Below are positions 22,694-34,202 of a stretch of DNA of 64,000 nt, in pieces; the first letter of the stretch is position 1; every line of letters begins with the position of its first letter. Origin of the DNA: Leucogyrophana mollusca (lineage: Eukaryota; Basidiomycota; Agaricomycetes; Boletales); NCBI GenBank assembly GCA_021014945.1, contig MU266429.1:1-64000 (forward strand), written 5' to 3'. The translations under genes were made by a program, and so were the position numbers. The notes beneath the pieces are model-generated. The model did not search any database. It saw nothing but the letters and a program-made list of their open reading frames with translations, and was not told where the DNA came from.

Positions 22694-22964
22694 TTACTGG
22701 TGTCTTGCCAGGGATTGTAGGTATAGAGGTACGGTGTACAACACCAGATCCCAGATCTGAGGTTTAGGCGGAGGGCAGACACACACGGTGCAATTCGGAC
22801 AATTGGGGACACAGTTGTCTGGCGGGGGGGTGCTTCAAGTGATTATCAGCGCAGAGAATAGGGAGACGAATTAAACAACGTGCTGACCCTGACAGGGATA
22901 AGCGTGCGCCGCCGCCATAGCAGCATGATGTGTTAATGTTGGTATTGGGGTCAGCTTTGGGCAT
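22694..22964 (-). CDS. metallothionein-like protein A (71 aa)
   Basis: Exons 22888-22964 and 22694-22832, split by a 55-nt intron whose donor (GTCAG) and acceptor (TTGAAG) match gene C. The product begins MPKADPNTNINTSCCYGGG. It then has seven cysteines in total, mostly in the second exon as NCVPNCPNCTVCVC followed by PPPKP. The tail after that is hydrophobic and cysteine-free, unlike its relatives, so the stop may have been lost and the end extended. A 5'-UTR intron (about 22976-23034) precedes the start. No signal peptide, so a cytosolic metal-binding role is inferred. Its neighbours on both sides are relatives on the same strand. Confidence 0.7.
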
Positions 22965-23095
22965 GTCGGAATGTTCTGCGATGGGCAGGGACTGGTAAGT
23001 GCAGGGAACGTTTAGGAATGGTGACTTCACTCACAAAGTTCTGACGTGAATTTGGCTCAGGGTAGGAAGCTGGGGGGACAGAAGTTAGTCCAAGG

Positions 23096-23128
23096 TATAT
23101 ATACCTCTCAGTGGACGATAATCGTTCC
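23096..23128 (-). promoter_or_regulatory. TATA box and GATAATCG motif of gene A
   Basis: TATATATA at 23096-23103, then ACGATAATCGTTCC at 23115-23128 on the plus strand, upstream of the gene when read on the minus strand. The same pair recurs near the other array genes at a similar distance from the start codon. Confidence 0.6.
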
Positions 23129-23588
23129 ATCATGATATCTGATAAGTACTCCACCTGAAATGACTTGCATCCCCTATCGCCAGTGCCATCTGCTGTTCAA
23201 CGTGGTGCGAGCGTCTCCCACCAGGGCACATGCCAGCTGCGCATGGGTTAATTAGACTGTCTTTCTGGTGAACCAACTAACGGCGGGCAGCGATCTGGGG
23301 TAGTGGGTTGTCAGTGATTTCCTGCGATAGGCAAAGGTAAGCTTGGACGAACGTTTTTATTTATTGGCTCTTCTCGTGGATAAAATAATGGTTGTCAGTC
23401 CGAGATGAAGTAGGTCCGTCAGGAGCTTGTGCGCACGAACACCAATTCAAGATATGTGTTATCCATCAATATAGGCGCATTACAAGCTTGAAGCACTGTA
23501 CGCTCCTCTCTCTCTTTCTGATCGTCTGGCATATATATCCCCGAGATCTTGAAGTGTATGGGTGTACAAGCGGTCAATGCTGCAGCTA

Positions 23589-23871
23589 TCAGGTTTGAGT
23601 CTGAGCAGGGCAGCAGCAAACGCAAGTAGTACACGCTAAATTTGGGCACACGTCCACTTCGCTACAAGCGACCATCAGCACAGAGATTCAAGGTAATGAG
23701 GTATATATTGGCTCACCCTGGAGGGCAGTCACGGTTGGCGTCGCCACTTCCCCTTCCCCTCCCCTTTGTGCTTCCGTTCCCGCTTCTGCAACTGCAACCG
23801 CACTTGCAATTGCGCACGGTAGTATTAATGTCGTTAATGTTGATGTTAGTGGTAGACACCTCTTCAGGCAT
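23589..23871 (-). CDS. metallothionein-like protein B (75 aa)
   Basis: Exons 23717-23871 and 23589-23661 with a 55-nt intron make 228 nt. The start MPEEVSTTNININ resembles gene A. Cysteines fall in two clusters: NCKCGCSC near residues 21-28 and, after the intron, VCPNLACTTCVCCCP near 55-68, 11 in all. Between them is a Gly/Arg/Ser-rich spacer. This two-cluster plan with CxC repeats and almost no aromatic residues is characteristic of fungal metallothioneins. Without splicing the frame would stop after the first cluster, so the intron decides whether one or two metal clusters are made. A 5'-UTR intron and TATA box (24022-24030) are present as in the relatives. Confidence 0.75.
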
Positions 23872-24484
23872 GTCGGAGCCTTCTGCGACAAGAGGGGCCC
23901 AGCAAGACCAGGCAGGGCCCGCCGGCGATAAGAATGCTCGCTCACAAATTCAAGCCCAACTATTGGGGTCGGTTGTTTGTGGGTTGTGGTAGGTATTCGA
24001 GGAAGCGGAACCCACTTCAAGTATATATATCGCCTCGATGGACGATAAATGCCCTAATACCATACTTCAGCCTGAAATGGCTTGCATCAGCATAAGTATC
24101 CCCTGCTGTTCAGTATCATATGAGCGAGGCTTGATAAAGGCCATGGGGCACCGATAAACTTTTGGTCCTGGCACATGCCATCCTCGTATGGGTTAGGTAG
24201 ACCGTCTCTCCGGTGAGCCAGCTATCATGACGCGCTCTAGGTACGTCGGGTATCAGCGTGAGTAACTGTGATTCGAGCGCACCTTTTTTACGGCTTGATA
24301 GGCAACTAGACAAAGGGCCGAGCTGCGCCGGCAGGAACCTTGTTCACTAGCAGTGATAGGTTTAATTTCGAGGTACAAATTACATGAGAGTGCCAAGTAG
24401 TCGTTAGAAGTGACGCAGAAGGTGAAAGTTAAGTGAACAAGTCCATATACAACATAGGCTTGGACCACTTCGAGATGCTCACGC
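23872..24484. other. gene B leader and array spacer
   Basis: It contains the 5'-UTR intron and promoter of gene B. The sequence to about 24300 is similar to that upstream of gene A (for example the CACATGCCA and ATGGGTTA phrases). The remainder is non-coding 3' flank of the gene at 24485-25581. Confidence 0.5.
24021..24050 (-). promoter_or_regulatory. TATA box and GATAA motif of gene B
   Basis: TATATATAT at 24022-24030 with GGACGATAAATG at about 24040-24051. The motif is a variant of that before gene A. Confidence 0.55.
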
Positions 24485-25581
24485 TCACTTTGTTTCTTTT
24501 TCTTTTTCTTTTCCTTTGCTCTTTACTAGTTTCTCACTCGCAGGTCCCGTTCCAAGGCGTCGACGCTTGAAAGGACTGGTGGGTAAGTTCGCGGGTTTGC
24601 GCCGAACAATCATTTCGCGGAGGTAGAGAGTGAACACATGGCTTTTCTTGGACTTGATGAAGTGATGTACGAGCGCCATGTGAACTTCGACTGTTGCGCC
24701 CATAAGTTTCTGTTGGTAATCTCGCGGTGGGATGAGGTCATGGCACACGTCCCACGCTGGAAGTGGTTGAATGACGTGTGAGGTTGCAAGTTCGTTTAAG
24801 ACGGATTTGCAGTTAGTGGCAACAGGCCAAGTCGACATTTCAAAGTCGGGCCCAAGACTTGGATCTGTGAGTGCATCTGGTGAATTGTTAGTTATTTAAG
24901 CGGTGTCATGGTAAGGGATAGTCACCTGAAGACACTGAGTCTTGATCATTGTCGCCGTCTTCTGCAGTGTGGGTCTTTTTCTGTGCGTAAATTTGAGGAT
25001 GTTAGTGGAACGAGCAAGACATGGAGAGAATTCACTTTGAAGAGGGAATGAGAAAGCCTGATGGTGTCACCTGCAGCAGAGGGCTGGATGATACTTTTGA
25101 CTTCCTCGTTTTTCTCTTTTGGTATCAGATTCTCTAGTGCGTGAATATTCTTGACAATGGCATGGAAGTCTTCTCTGGAAAATTTGAAATCCTTGTGGTG
25201 GGACGCTGTGAGGCGGCAGGAGAGTTTGACATCTTCAAATTTGCCTTGAAAAGAATTGGCGGGATTGAAGTTGCCGTCTGGGACAAAATAGAAGTCGTTG
25301 CGACTGATGTCGAAAACACCACGTAAAAGATATTCTTCGTGTGTTTCTCCGAGCTTGGAAACAAGAACGTCTCCTTCGCGTCCTCCCTGGAAGTATTCTG
25401 CCGTAGATGCAAGATTAGGAGTAGCGGCATATGTGCCATTTGGTGCGGTACGAAGTTTTTCGAGGACATCTTGCGCGGATACAAAGTAAGAGGAAGAAGT
25501 TTGGGGAGGAGGAGTTGAAGGAGGATGAGGATGAGGTGAGGAAGATTGAGCTGGTGACGGGGGCTTAGCAATTTCGACCAT
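24485..25581 (-). CDS. uncharacterised agaricomycete protein (326 aa)
   Basis: Exons 25036-25581, 24926-24980 and 24485-24864 give 981 nt, with 55- and 61-nt introns. The N terminus is Pro/Ser-rich (PPSPAQSSSPHPHPPSTPPP). A central domain of about 120 residues reads GREGDVLVSKLGE, LLRGVFDISRNDFYFVPDGN and KLSCRLTASHHKDFKFSRED. The third exon adds LPAWDVCHDLIPPRDYQQKL and ends in basic, likely nuclear-targeting sequence (FKRRRL, then KSKGKEKEKETK). I remember this family as repeated in mushroom genomes without known function. An in-frame upstream ATG at 25680 exists; I chose 25581 because what lies between is low-complexity. The gene sits between a metallothionein-like gene and the Helitron and may have travelled with the element (inference). 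Confidence 0.65.
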
Positions 25582-26231
25582 GATGATTGATACAAAAGAT
25601 ATTGGGTGGGATATGTGGGGACGGTTGGGGTTTGGGATCAGGGGGGGATCAATATTTATGTTGTCAGTGTTCCTGTGCAATTGGAATACGAAAAATTCAA
25701 AATGTCTGATATCAGATAGTGAGACTAGTCTTCTTTTATCGAGTATGGCGCTTGAGGTGTGGCAGTTGGGAACCAGTTTGTTGTTGCGGAAACAGATATT
25801 CCGGTATAGTAAGGAAGCGGGTGGACATTGTGCGTAGTTGATATGGTTATCAATGATTGTGGTGATAAAAGGTTAGGGGAAAGTAAGAATGCAGAGAGCG
25901 ACATATGCGGAGCATGAAGTAGGCGTCAGCGGGGTGGATATAGATATATTATAACACACTGGATGTAAGGCCTGCTTGGATTTGAGTGGGTGGGCAGGGG
26001 GGATGGTGGCTTGTATGGGCGGTGTATTCTTAGGTCACGTATTGAGGGAAATACTTCACCGATGCATTTGCCTTTGTAGTGTGCGGGTGGTATGGCATGC
26101 TAGAGAATTTGTATTGTGGTGTTGCCTGGACAACGATACCTGTGTGACGGGATCATAATTTGACCTTTGTAAAATGGCTGAGGCGACATATCAATCATAA
26201 TTTTGGGTAGAATTTTAGCACAAGTACCGTT
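25582..26231. other. left flank of the Helitron coding region
   Basis: AT-rich, without a supported gene. The left terminus of the Helitron should lie here or further left. Helitrons begin with TC and lack inverted ends, so I could not fix the base. Confidence 0.4.
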
Positions 26232-29200
26232 ATGCCTTCACATTCAGCTCGGGAGCTTGTTGGCAGTTTGACGAAGAAAGAGCTCCAGGATATCGTCCCG
26301 CCGGGTACATTTACTCGGAATCTGCTGAGGATTGGATGGTCTAAAATTATCGCAATCATTCGTGCTCAACCGGATCATGTGTTGGGTAAAATTCGACGTG
26401 CGGCAGAGATGAAACATACGGATCAAGAACGTCGCGCAGTTCAGAGAGCAACCGCAAAACGTTCATTTCGGGAGCGCACCCGAATAGCCCAAAGTATGCC
26501 AGAGGAGAATACTGGAGTAGGTGGTGATGGTGGTAACTTCATGGACGAAGCAAAAGAAGAGGCGGCTGGGGATCGATCAAAGTATTTGGTGGTGCCTACA
26601 GAAGAAGAAGTGAAGGCATGTTTCCGAGCGTTTAGGGAAACCACATCAAATAGTGCCCTTGCGCTTTCTGTCTGTGTAGTTTGTGGGCGAGAGATGATGC
26701 ACAGTGAAGGTAAGATTAACTTGGATATTGCAGTGGTGAGACTTACCTATTTTCCAGGGGAGGTGGAGAAAATTCTGGATATTCCTAATGCAAAGCAGCA
26801 GCTGCATCCAGAGCATCCACATCCGTGCCACACCCTCTGTGAGCAAATGCTGTTGGCCGAGGAACATGTCAGTGGTGAAGGTGAAGTTGCAAAAGGATGG
26901 GTCTGTTTCGAGTGCCATCGGTCATTGGCAGCAGACAAGTTACCAAAATTTGCGCTCGCCAATAACCTTTGGATCGGCAAAATTCCTCACGAGCTTGCAG
27001 TGTTGACACTTCCTGAAGAATTGCTGATATCTCGGCATTTTCCTCGCTGTTACATTGTCAAGCTTTATCCAAGGAACGGCTGCTCTGGAAATCCCGATCA
27101 CCTGCAACGTGGAATGGTAGGAAATGTGTCTTTATATGACATGAACGTTGATGCTGTTGCGAGGATGCTTGAAGGCCAGTTGCTACCGCAGCCCGTGGAG
27201 ATTCTGGCATCGGTACTGGCTGTGACATATGTGGGGACGAAGAAGTTGCCGAAGAATTGGCTGAAATCAACCTTTCGTGTCCGTCGCCGCATCGTCTATG
27301 AGGCACTCATTTGGTTGAAAACATACAATCCTGTCTTTGCCGATATCCATATTTCAGAGGATCTGATCAACCGCCTTCCAGAGGACGATGTCCCATCCGA
27401 GATAACCTCAGTGATGCGCCATGAAGACGATGCAGATATTGCCCAACGAGAGCAAGACAGTTATGTTCCTGGCGATGACACTGAAAATGAAGTAGAAGGT
27501 AAGCGGTGCCATGCTGGGGCTTCTATTTGATTGTAATTCTGAGCTATTCCATAGGTAATCCAAATGACGAAGAGGAGCGAACCGATGATGATCAGGGTAA
27601 TGAATTTGAAGCCAATAATCTATGGCGTACTAACTCTTGATACCAAACATCAGGAGCAACCGTGATACCATTGAAATTTCTTGGTGTCACTGACACAGAC
27701 CTCAATAAGTTGCCCCTGAATGATCTGATGAAGTACGCACTCACGAACTTGGGGAATGATTCAAAAGAGAGCGGATATGTTGTTCAGCATAGCCGATTTC
27801 CTGTGTCAGATTTTGGTAAACCACGGTCAGGGGATGCTGCAGATGAAGGGAAACCCAATCCTCTCGCAGCTGCATACCCAAAGCTTTTCCCATATGGAGT
27901 TGGGGGAATTGAAGCGAAGCGGAGGAAAACCGTTGGTTTTGATGAACACATTCGTTGGGCGCTCCAATATTATGACCGTCGGTTCCGTATCCATCATTCC
28001 TTTCCATTTGTCGCATTCAGTATTCAGCAGAAACGCGAAGCTTTGCAGTCTGCTCGAGTCCAGATGCGCCGCCGTGATTTCGAACAAGACTCACTTGTTA
28101 TCGGATCGGTGACCGTGGCGGATTTGAAACAAGCAGAGAAGGAAGAAGCATCTCGGGTTCCAATTTCAAATCCTCGAGTTCGATTGCTTCGAAAACATGT
28201 ATTCACCACAAGTGGTCGCGTCAGAGGATCAGACAACTCACGTGGGCTCTATCGCGGTCAGATCTGGGGCACATGCTTGATTCACCGGGCGCCTTCGTTG
28301 TGGATCACAATCAATCCAAGTGATATCCATGATCCCGTCGCGCAAATTTTTGTAGGAGAAGAGATCAACATGGACGATTTCATCGCATTGGCAGGCCCAG
28401 ACAGCAACCGAAGAGCGCAAAACATAGCCAAGGACCCATATGGAGCAGCAAAATATTTCTTTTATATTATCAATGCCGTCCTTCGTACTCTGTTTCAGAT
28501 CGAGGCCAAAAATCAGCGTGTCCACAGTCGAACGGGAATATTGGGCAAATTGAGTGCATATTTCGGTGTTGTTGAAGCCCAAGGCCGCGGTTCTCTGCAC
28601 GTCCACATGTTTATTTGGCTCTGTGACACTCCAAACATGGATGAAATGCATAGTCTTCTGAAAAGCGAGGAATTCCGGGAGTCCGTACGGAAGTACATCC
28701 GCCACAATATTCGTGCTCATTTGGATGGCTTGGACGAGGAGGAGATATCAAGGACACGGAAAGAAGCTCAGTTACCATTTCGACGGCCATTAGATCCTGA
28801 CTCACCGGGTTGGGCAAGGGAAACAGCTGCACTCGAGCGGCAGGTGGTTCGTGCACAGCAAATTCATACGTGTACAAAAGCTACCTGCCTTCGCTTCAAT
28901 AAGCATGGAAAATTGGTTTGCAAGAGGCACGCACCATGGGAGATCTCTGGAGACGACTACGTCGATGAATCTGGGAAGTGGCTGCCAAAACGATCGTATG
29001 GGTTCATAAACAATTACTGTCCCGCTATCTCGACAACGCTTTGCTGTAACAATGACATCAAGTTAGTAACAAGTGGCCGCGACACTAAAGACACAATGTG
29101 GTATAGCACCGATTACCAGACGAAGAAGCAGAATAAAAACAACAACGTATCTGCAGTGATGGCGAAATCATTGATGTATCATCAAGAGCACTCCGAGCAG

Positions 29201-32200
29201 CTGAAGACACTTTTGGATCGTAATCGGCTACTGCTCTTTCGTTGTCAGCATGCCATCAACCGGGAAATGGAGTTGTCTGGCCCACAAGTGATAGCGTATC
29301 TGATGGGATGGGGGGACACATTCTGTTCACATCATTATGTGCCACTTTACTGGGCGTCCATCAAAGCAGAGTTACTGAAGACTTTTCCCAGATTGAAACA
29401 GAGGTAAGCTCATTGTAATCCTCATAGTTTCAGTAATCATCACTTACAACCAATTCAGAGACATCCTCGAAGGGAATGACGTGGTCTCTGGTTTGAACGG
29501 AGATGAGGAAGATGAGGGTGAGGAGCAAGGCGAAGATCATTTGTCAAACAAGGACAGTGGTGAAGGTTCTGAGGTACGTCTTTCATCTGAAGCCACGTTT
29601 GCTGGATTTTAAATAAGACTTACAGGACGTAGTCATATTGCAAGCAAGTGCCAGTGGTGGACTTTGCGCACGCTCTGTGTTCCAAGACTACGAATTGCGT
29701 GGAAACGAACTTGACGACTACTCGTACATGGAGTTCATTCTTAATACATATGAGGAGAAAATATCAGCAGACCATGACGAGGGGCGAGGAACAGGTTCAC
29801 GTACTTCGCGGGGACGTCCACTAAACGAGCGAAGTTGCTATATGGAAGAACATCCCAAACACCGTTCTCATCGCCGCGTTGTACGTTGCAAAGGACACAA
29901 TACATTGCCAAATGTCGTGGGTCCTTTTCCACCTCGTAGAGACGACCCTCACCACAAGAATCTGTACTACGCTGCAATGCTCTCACTTCTTACACCTTGG
30001 CGCAGTCTTGACGACCTATTAGCTGGGTACGATTCCTGGGAAGAAGCCTTCTCTGTGTTTGCAAATGTCGCATCACAATGGGACAAAGATATCATGGCTG
30101 GAGTGCAGTATTATTATGACTGCAAATCCGCTACCATGATGTCTCGTCATCACGACACTGATAACACAGAAGATGGTCAGTGGAGCCAACAGAGTCAGTG
30201 TATAAACGGACACGATAGCGAGGACGATGAAAGTGAAAATGGCATAGCAGTTGAGTTGACAGAGGCCGACTTGAAGGAATACCAGGAATCACAAAAAACA
30301 CATCGCGAGGAAGCATATGGCCTGGCAGCAGTCGCCATTGCTCAGTCGCAAAAAGTGTTTGGAGAGCATGTGGATAGTTGGAAGTCCGCACCAACGCACA
30401 TTGGTATTGCAAAAGGGGACGACTATGCGAAACTTCAGCGGTGGCAGGCAGCTATGACAGAAGACATTACCTCGAGAGAAGGACACTCCACAAATGACCC
30501 CTTTGACGAGGGCGATGTAACAATGATTGATGCAACCGCTGCAAGCGAAGTTGGCAAAGATAGCACTGATGGTTCCATATCTTTGCATTCGAGGGTCGAA
30601 GAGCATATGCTTGATGTTGATCCTTCTTGCCTCCTGAAAGATCAACGACGGGCATACGACATTATTGATTGGCACCTAGCTGAGACTCTGGCAGAACGAA
30701 ACCCTCCACAGCTGCTGATGCATATCCCAGGCGAAGGAGGCGTTGGAAAATCAAAGACAATCCAAACCATCACGGAGAATTTCCAGGCTCGAGGTGTTGG
30801 AGATCTGCTTGTTAAAGCAGCATACACGGGGATTGCAGCTTCCATCATTGATGGGAAGACTCTGCACACTGTGGCATTGATACCGACCAATGGGCGAGAA
30901 CATTCAGCAAAATCAGCACGGCGACTTGTTGCGTTTTGGAAGGGAAAAAAGTACCTTATTATTGATGAACTATCAATGATTGCTCGCGCTTTTCTCGCTC
31001 GACTTTCAGCCTACATCGCTCGCGGAAAGTCCCTAGGCGGTACTGAAGATGCTGACATGCCCTTTGGAGGGGTGAATGTCATCATAGTTGGGGATTTTCA
31101 TCAGTTTCCACCTGTCGTTGGCAAGAAAAGCGCACCATTATTCTATCCCTGCAACCCATCCAAGGATACGGCCGAAGAGATGCTGGGGAGAAAGATATAT
31201 GAACAATTCACAACGGTGGTACGATTAAAAGAGCAAGTGCGAGTAACGGATCCAGAATGGCTAGATCTTCTTCGCCACGTTCGACACGGCAGCTGCCGTG
31301 CCCACCACATTGATTTGCTGCGATCTCTAATCATCACTGACCCAAGATGTCCCCCAACCGACTTCACTTCACCGCCGTGGAACAACGCTGTATTGATTAC
31401 TCCACGTCATTCCGTCCGCCGACACTGGAACAGTATCATGGCACAAAAGGAATGTCAAAGAAACATGACGCAACTGTTCCTTTGCAAAGCACTTGATACC
31501 ATCCAAGGACGTGCATTGACTTTGAAAGAGCGCTTTGCGGTTGCAACAAAACAACAAGGCCGATGTGGAAAAAGTGATGAGCGTGCAGGTCTTCCGAATA
31601 TAGTGGAATTGGCCATCGGGATGAAGGTGATGGTAACATTCAATGTTGAGACCGATTTAGATGTCGCAAACGGAGCACGTGGCGAAATTACCGACATAGT
31701 CCTGGACGAACACGAAGCAGCGTACAGCACTTCACAATCAGTCGTGGAATTGGATTATCCACCGGCATATGTCCTGATCCGTTTGAACCGCACAAAAGCT
31801 GCTCAATTAGATGGTCTGGAAGAGCGGGTGTTGCCACTTACACCCATGGAACGAACATTCCATATCAACTTCGAAACAGCCCAGAACACAGTGACTAGGC
31901 GGCAGTTACCAATCACTGCGGCATATGCATTCACTGATTATCGTGCGCAAGGCCAAACAATCAGTCAATCGATAATTGATATTGGAACACCACCAAGTGG
32001 AGGACTCACACCTTTCAATGTGTATGTGGCATTGTCAAGAGGACATGGGAAGGAGAACATTCGTTTGCTCCGTGACTTTGATGAAAGATTGCTGACAATG
32101 CACCCCAACGAGCACCTTCGAATTGAAGATGAAAGATTAGTACGCCTGGACGAAGAAACTGAAAGATTGTGGGACGCGAGAAAGCAAAGGATGGAGAGTA

Positions 32201-32217
32201 GCACCGAAGCAAAGTAG
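26232..32217 (+). mobile_element. autonomous Helitron, RepHel transposase (1921 aa)
   Basis: Exons 26232-27498, 27555-27596, 27654-29403, 29459-29573 and 29626-32217 total 5766 nt without any stop or frameshift. The N-terminal 430 residues carry CxxC-type zinc-binding pairs. The Helitron-like Rep domain follows: HVH at about residues 752-754 (the HUH nickase motif, in GSLHVHMFIWL) and YSTDY at about 920-924, the two catalytic tyrosines spaced by three residues. The C-terminal third is a PIF1-family superfamily-1 helicase: Walker A GEGGVGKSK near residue 1427, LIIDELSMI, GDFHQFPPV and, near the end, TDYRAQGQTI with YVALSRGHG. All catalytic parts seem present, so the element could be active. 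Coordinates cover the coding part only; the ends were not located. It lies inside the metallothionein-like array. Confidence 0.93.
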
Positions 32218-33181
32218 ATGTAATAGTAGTATGGTTCATGCTCACGTTGTTGATGCCTCTGTTGACCTGCGACACAGGTGTTCAAGCTTCCTGCCTATCT
32301 TGAAGACAGAGTTGAATTAGCAGTGAAAGCAATTTGCCTTTGGGAGGCATCTCACCTGAATAGCACCACTGGATGACGTGGACGTTCTCAAGGCTCGCGC
32401 ATGGGGTAGAGGTCGCTGGAAAGCAGAGACTGGCGTGTTAAAGTGGGCAGTGGATTTGATGCAGAAGAACCCATTAGTACCGATTGACAAATGATATAAT
32501 TAAGAACCATACAACTCTATGTCTACCGGTGGGTGTCCAGTCGAGATCACAGTTCTGGTGGTCAGTTTGACGATGGTGGCTTCAAGGAGTTTGTGGAATA
32601 GAGATAATGTTCATGGCAATGGATGTAAAATGAAGCGGTTAAAGATGAATTAGAAACTGGCATTTGCTCGGAACGCGGAGCGTCCAACTCCTAACAGACG
32701 TTACACCCGAGGGTGCAACTACACTTGAAGGTGAACAAATGCCAGTTAAAGGTTCAGTACAGTCGCCATACTCTATATAAGTGCGCGTCGCGTCCGTGAG
32801 AAAATCAACAAAAATCGAACAATAGCGTGACGTGTAGGTTTATTTGGCTACTTTCCCATACGCGTCAAAGTCTGTCCCACTCAGCCACAATTATGGGGGA
32901 TGATGACCTTGTTAAAACAAGGTAATAATATTGGTGTGACTGGTGTGTCCAAGATGAAATACGGCTGGCAAGACTCGGAGTATGCCACAACAACCACCGG
33001 CGAAAGGCGGTCGCTCCAATGCTTACGGCATTAATTGGTCTGCAGCGGTCTAGATCTACGACGAAGTGATTACGACAAGAGCACACAAATCCGTTTCAAG
33101 ATATGTTGTTATCGATCAGCATGTACGGGTGCGTCGTAACCCCTATTTCCTCTTTACGGATATCTTCCAGTCGCATACATA
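32218..33181. other. right flank of the Helitron, with an inverted repeat
   Basis: No gene is supported. A 15-bp imperfect inverted repeat occurs at 32655-32669 and 32733-32747. Inside it, on the minus strand, a short frame reads CSCTLGCNVC then stop, which resembles the second exon of the array genes and may be a relic. A small hairpin at 32670-32685 followed by CTAA at 32691-32694 could be the Helitron 3' end, but the next base is not T as expected. Confidence 0.4.
32655..32747. repeat. 93-bp unit with 15-bp inverted ends
   Basis: The left arm AACTGGCATTTGCTC and the right arm, read as reverse complement AACTGGCATTTGTTC, differ at one base. The interior is 63 bp. This may be a short MITE-like element or a structural end of the Helitron. 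Confidence 0.6.
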
Positions 33182-33406
33182 TCAAACTACATCCGCATCC
33201 ACATCCACACTCGGGGGGTCATTTGGAAGAACGGTTGGAAGAACGCTAGGAGGGCATTTACAATTGGGAACATTGCAGTTACATCTTCAAGCAACCAAAT
33301 AAGGACGGAAAATAAGGACAACAAAAGTAGAATGAACTGACCCGCCAGAGCGGGGGAGCCCGCAACTGCAGGGGTCACATCCACACCCAGGGGCAGGGTC
33401 AGGCAT
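33182..33406 (-). CDS. metallothionein-like protein C (55 aa)
   Basis: Exons 33342-33406 and 33182-33284 with a 57-nt intron give 168 nt. The first cluster is CGCDPCSC at residues 8-15; the second, after the intron, is CNCNVPNCKC at about 23-32: eight cysteines, all within CxC pairs. The tail is Pro/Val/Asp-rich (PPSVDVDADVV) and cysteine-free. The intron donor context is identical to that of gene E and its acceptor to that of gene A. A TATATATA box is at 33556-33563, 150 bases upstream, and a 5'-UTR intron precedes the start. This is the clearest fungal metallothionein pattern in the set. It lies on the far side of the Helitron from genes E, A and B, on the same strand. Confidence 0.78.
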
Positions 33407-34054
33407 ACTGGAGTGTGCTGTGGCCGACAAGATGCGTGAGGTGGGAGCGGGCAGGCTTTATGAAGAGGCACTCACAGTGTTTGCTGAGTAGAGAATGTCG
33501 ATTAGGTTTGGTTTGCGGTAGATAGCTGGAGATCAGGACGTCGATCCAGGACGTGTATATATACAAAAACGAGCACACATCCTCCAATACGGTACTCCAG
33601 TGCTCAGTGACATTTCCCGGCTTAAGTGTCACCTGTTATTGACCGTCATGTCAGTGTCTCCCGATAGAGACCACCGAGCATCGACGAGCGTAGTTGGCTA
33701 CATCACACACTAACTGTGAATGGGTCAAGTTCACCGTCTCTCTGGCGTGATAAGTACCACATCCAGTGGCCCCTGAGAAAATCGGGTATCAGCGCGATTG
33801 GCCACGATAGGTAGTGGTCAACTTGGCGTACCTTACTGACGACTTGCTTCACAGACGGGACGACCGCCAGTCTAAGATAAACGAGGTCCGATAAAAATAT
33901 GCCCACATATATGCATTTCAATATCTGTTGTTTTCGGTCAATATAAGCGCGTTACAAGCACCATACACCATCTGCGTTCTCTTTCGGCCGCCTCCTGTCA
34001 CATCGTACATGATACGCATAGTCCAGGCGAGCATGGTATAGTAAGGCCGGGGGC
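33407..34054. other. gene C leader and array spacer
   Basis: It holds the 5'-UTR intron and TATA box (33556-33563) of gene C. Upstream sequence near 33720-33840 again resembles that of the other array units (an ATGGGTCAAGTTCACCGTCT-type phrase). No extra gene found. Confidence 0.5.
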
Positions 34055-34202
34055 TCAGGTTGCTTTCTCGCAGGTGCAACTACCAACTGCGCAGGTGCAG
34101 CTGTGTACGGCCATCAGCGTGAGGATCAGGGTAATGGAGGTAAGAGGAAACTCACGAAGTAGTGCAGGCGCATGTCGCGGTGTTAGCAGTGGATTCGGAC
34201 AT
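34055..34202 (-). CDS. metallothionein-like protein D (30 aa)
   Basis: Exons 34156-34202 and 34055-34100 with a 55-nt intron give 93 nt. The product has six cysteines in three CxC pairs: CAC in exon 1, then CTC and CTC after the intron, with spacers of three and four residues. It ends EKAT. At 30 residues it is close to the size of the smallest fungal copper metallothioneins, such as the 26-residue Neurospora protein. Reading through the intron on the minus strand gives a long open frame (34055-34615) that hides the gene from a plain ORF search. A TATA run is at 34346-34355 and a 5'-UTR intron is present. It is the outermost unit of the array. Confidence 0.78.
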
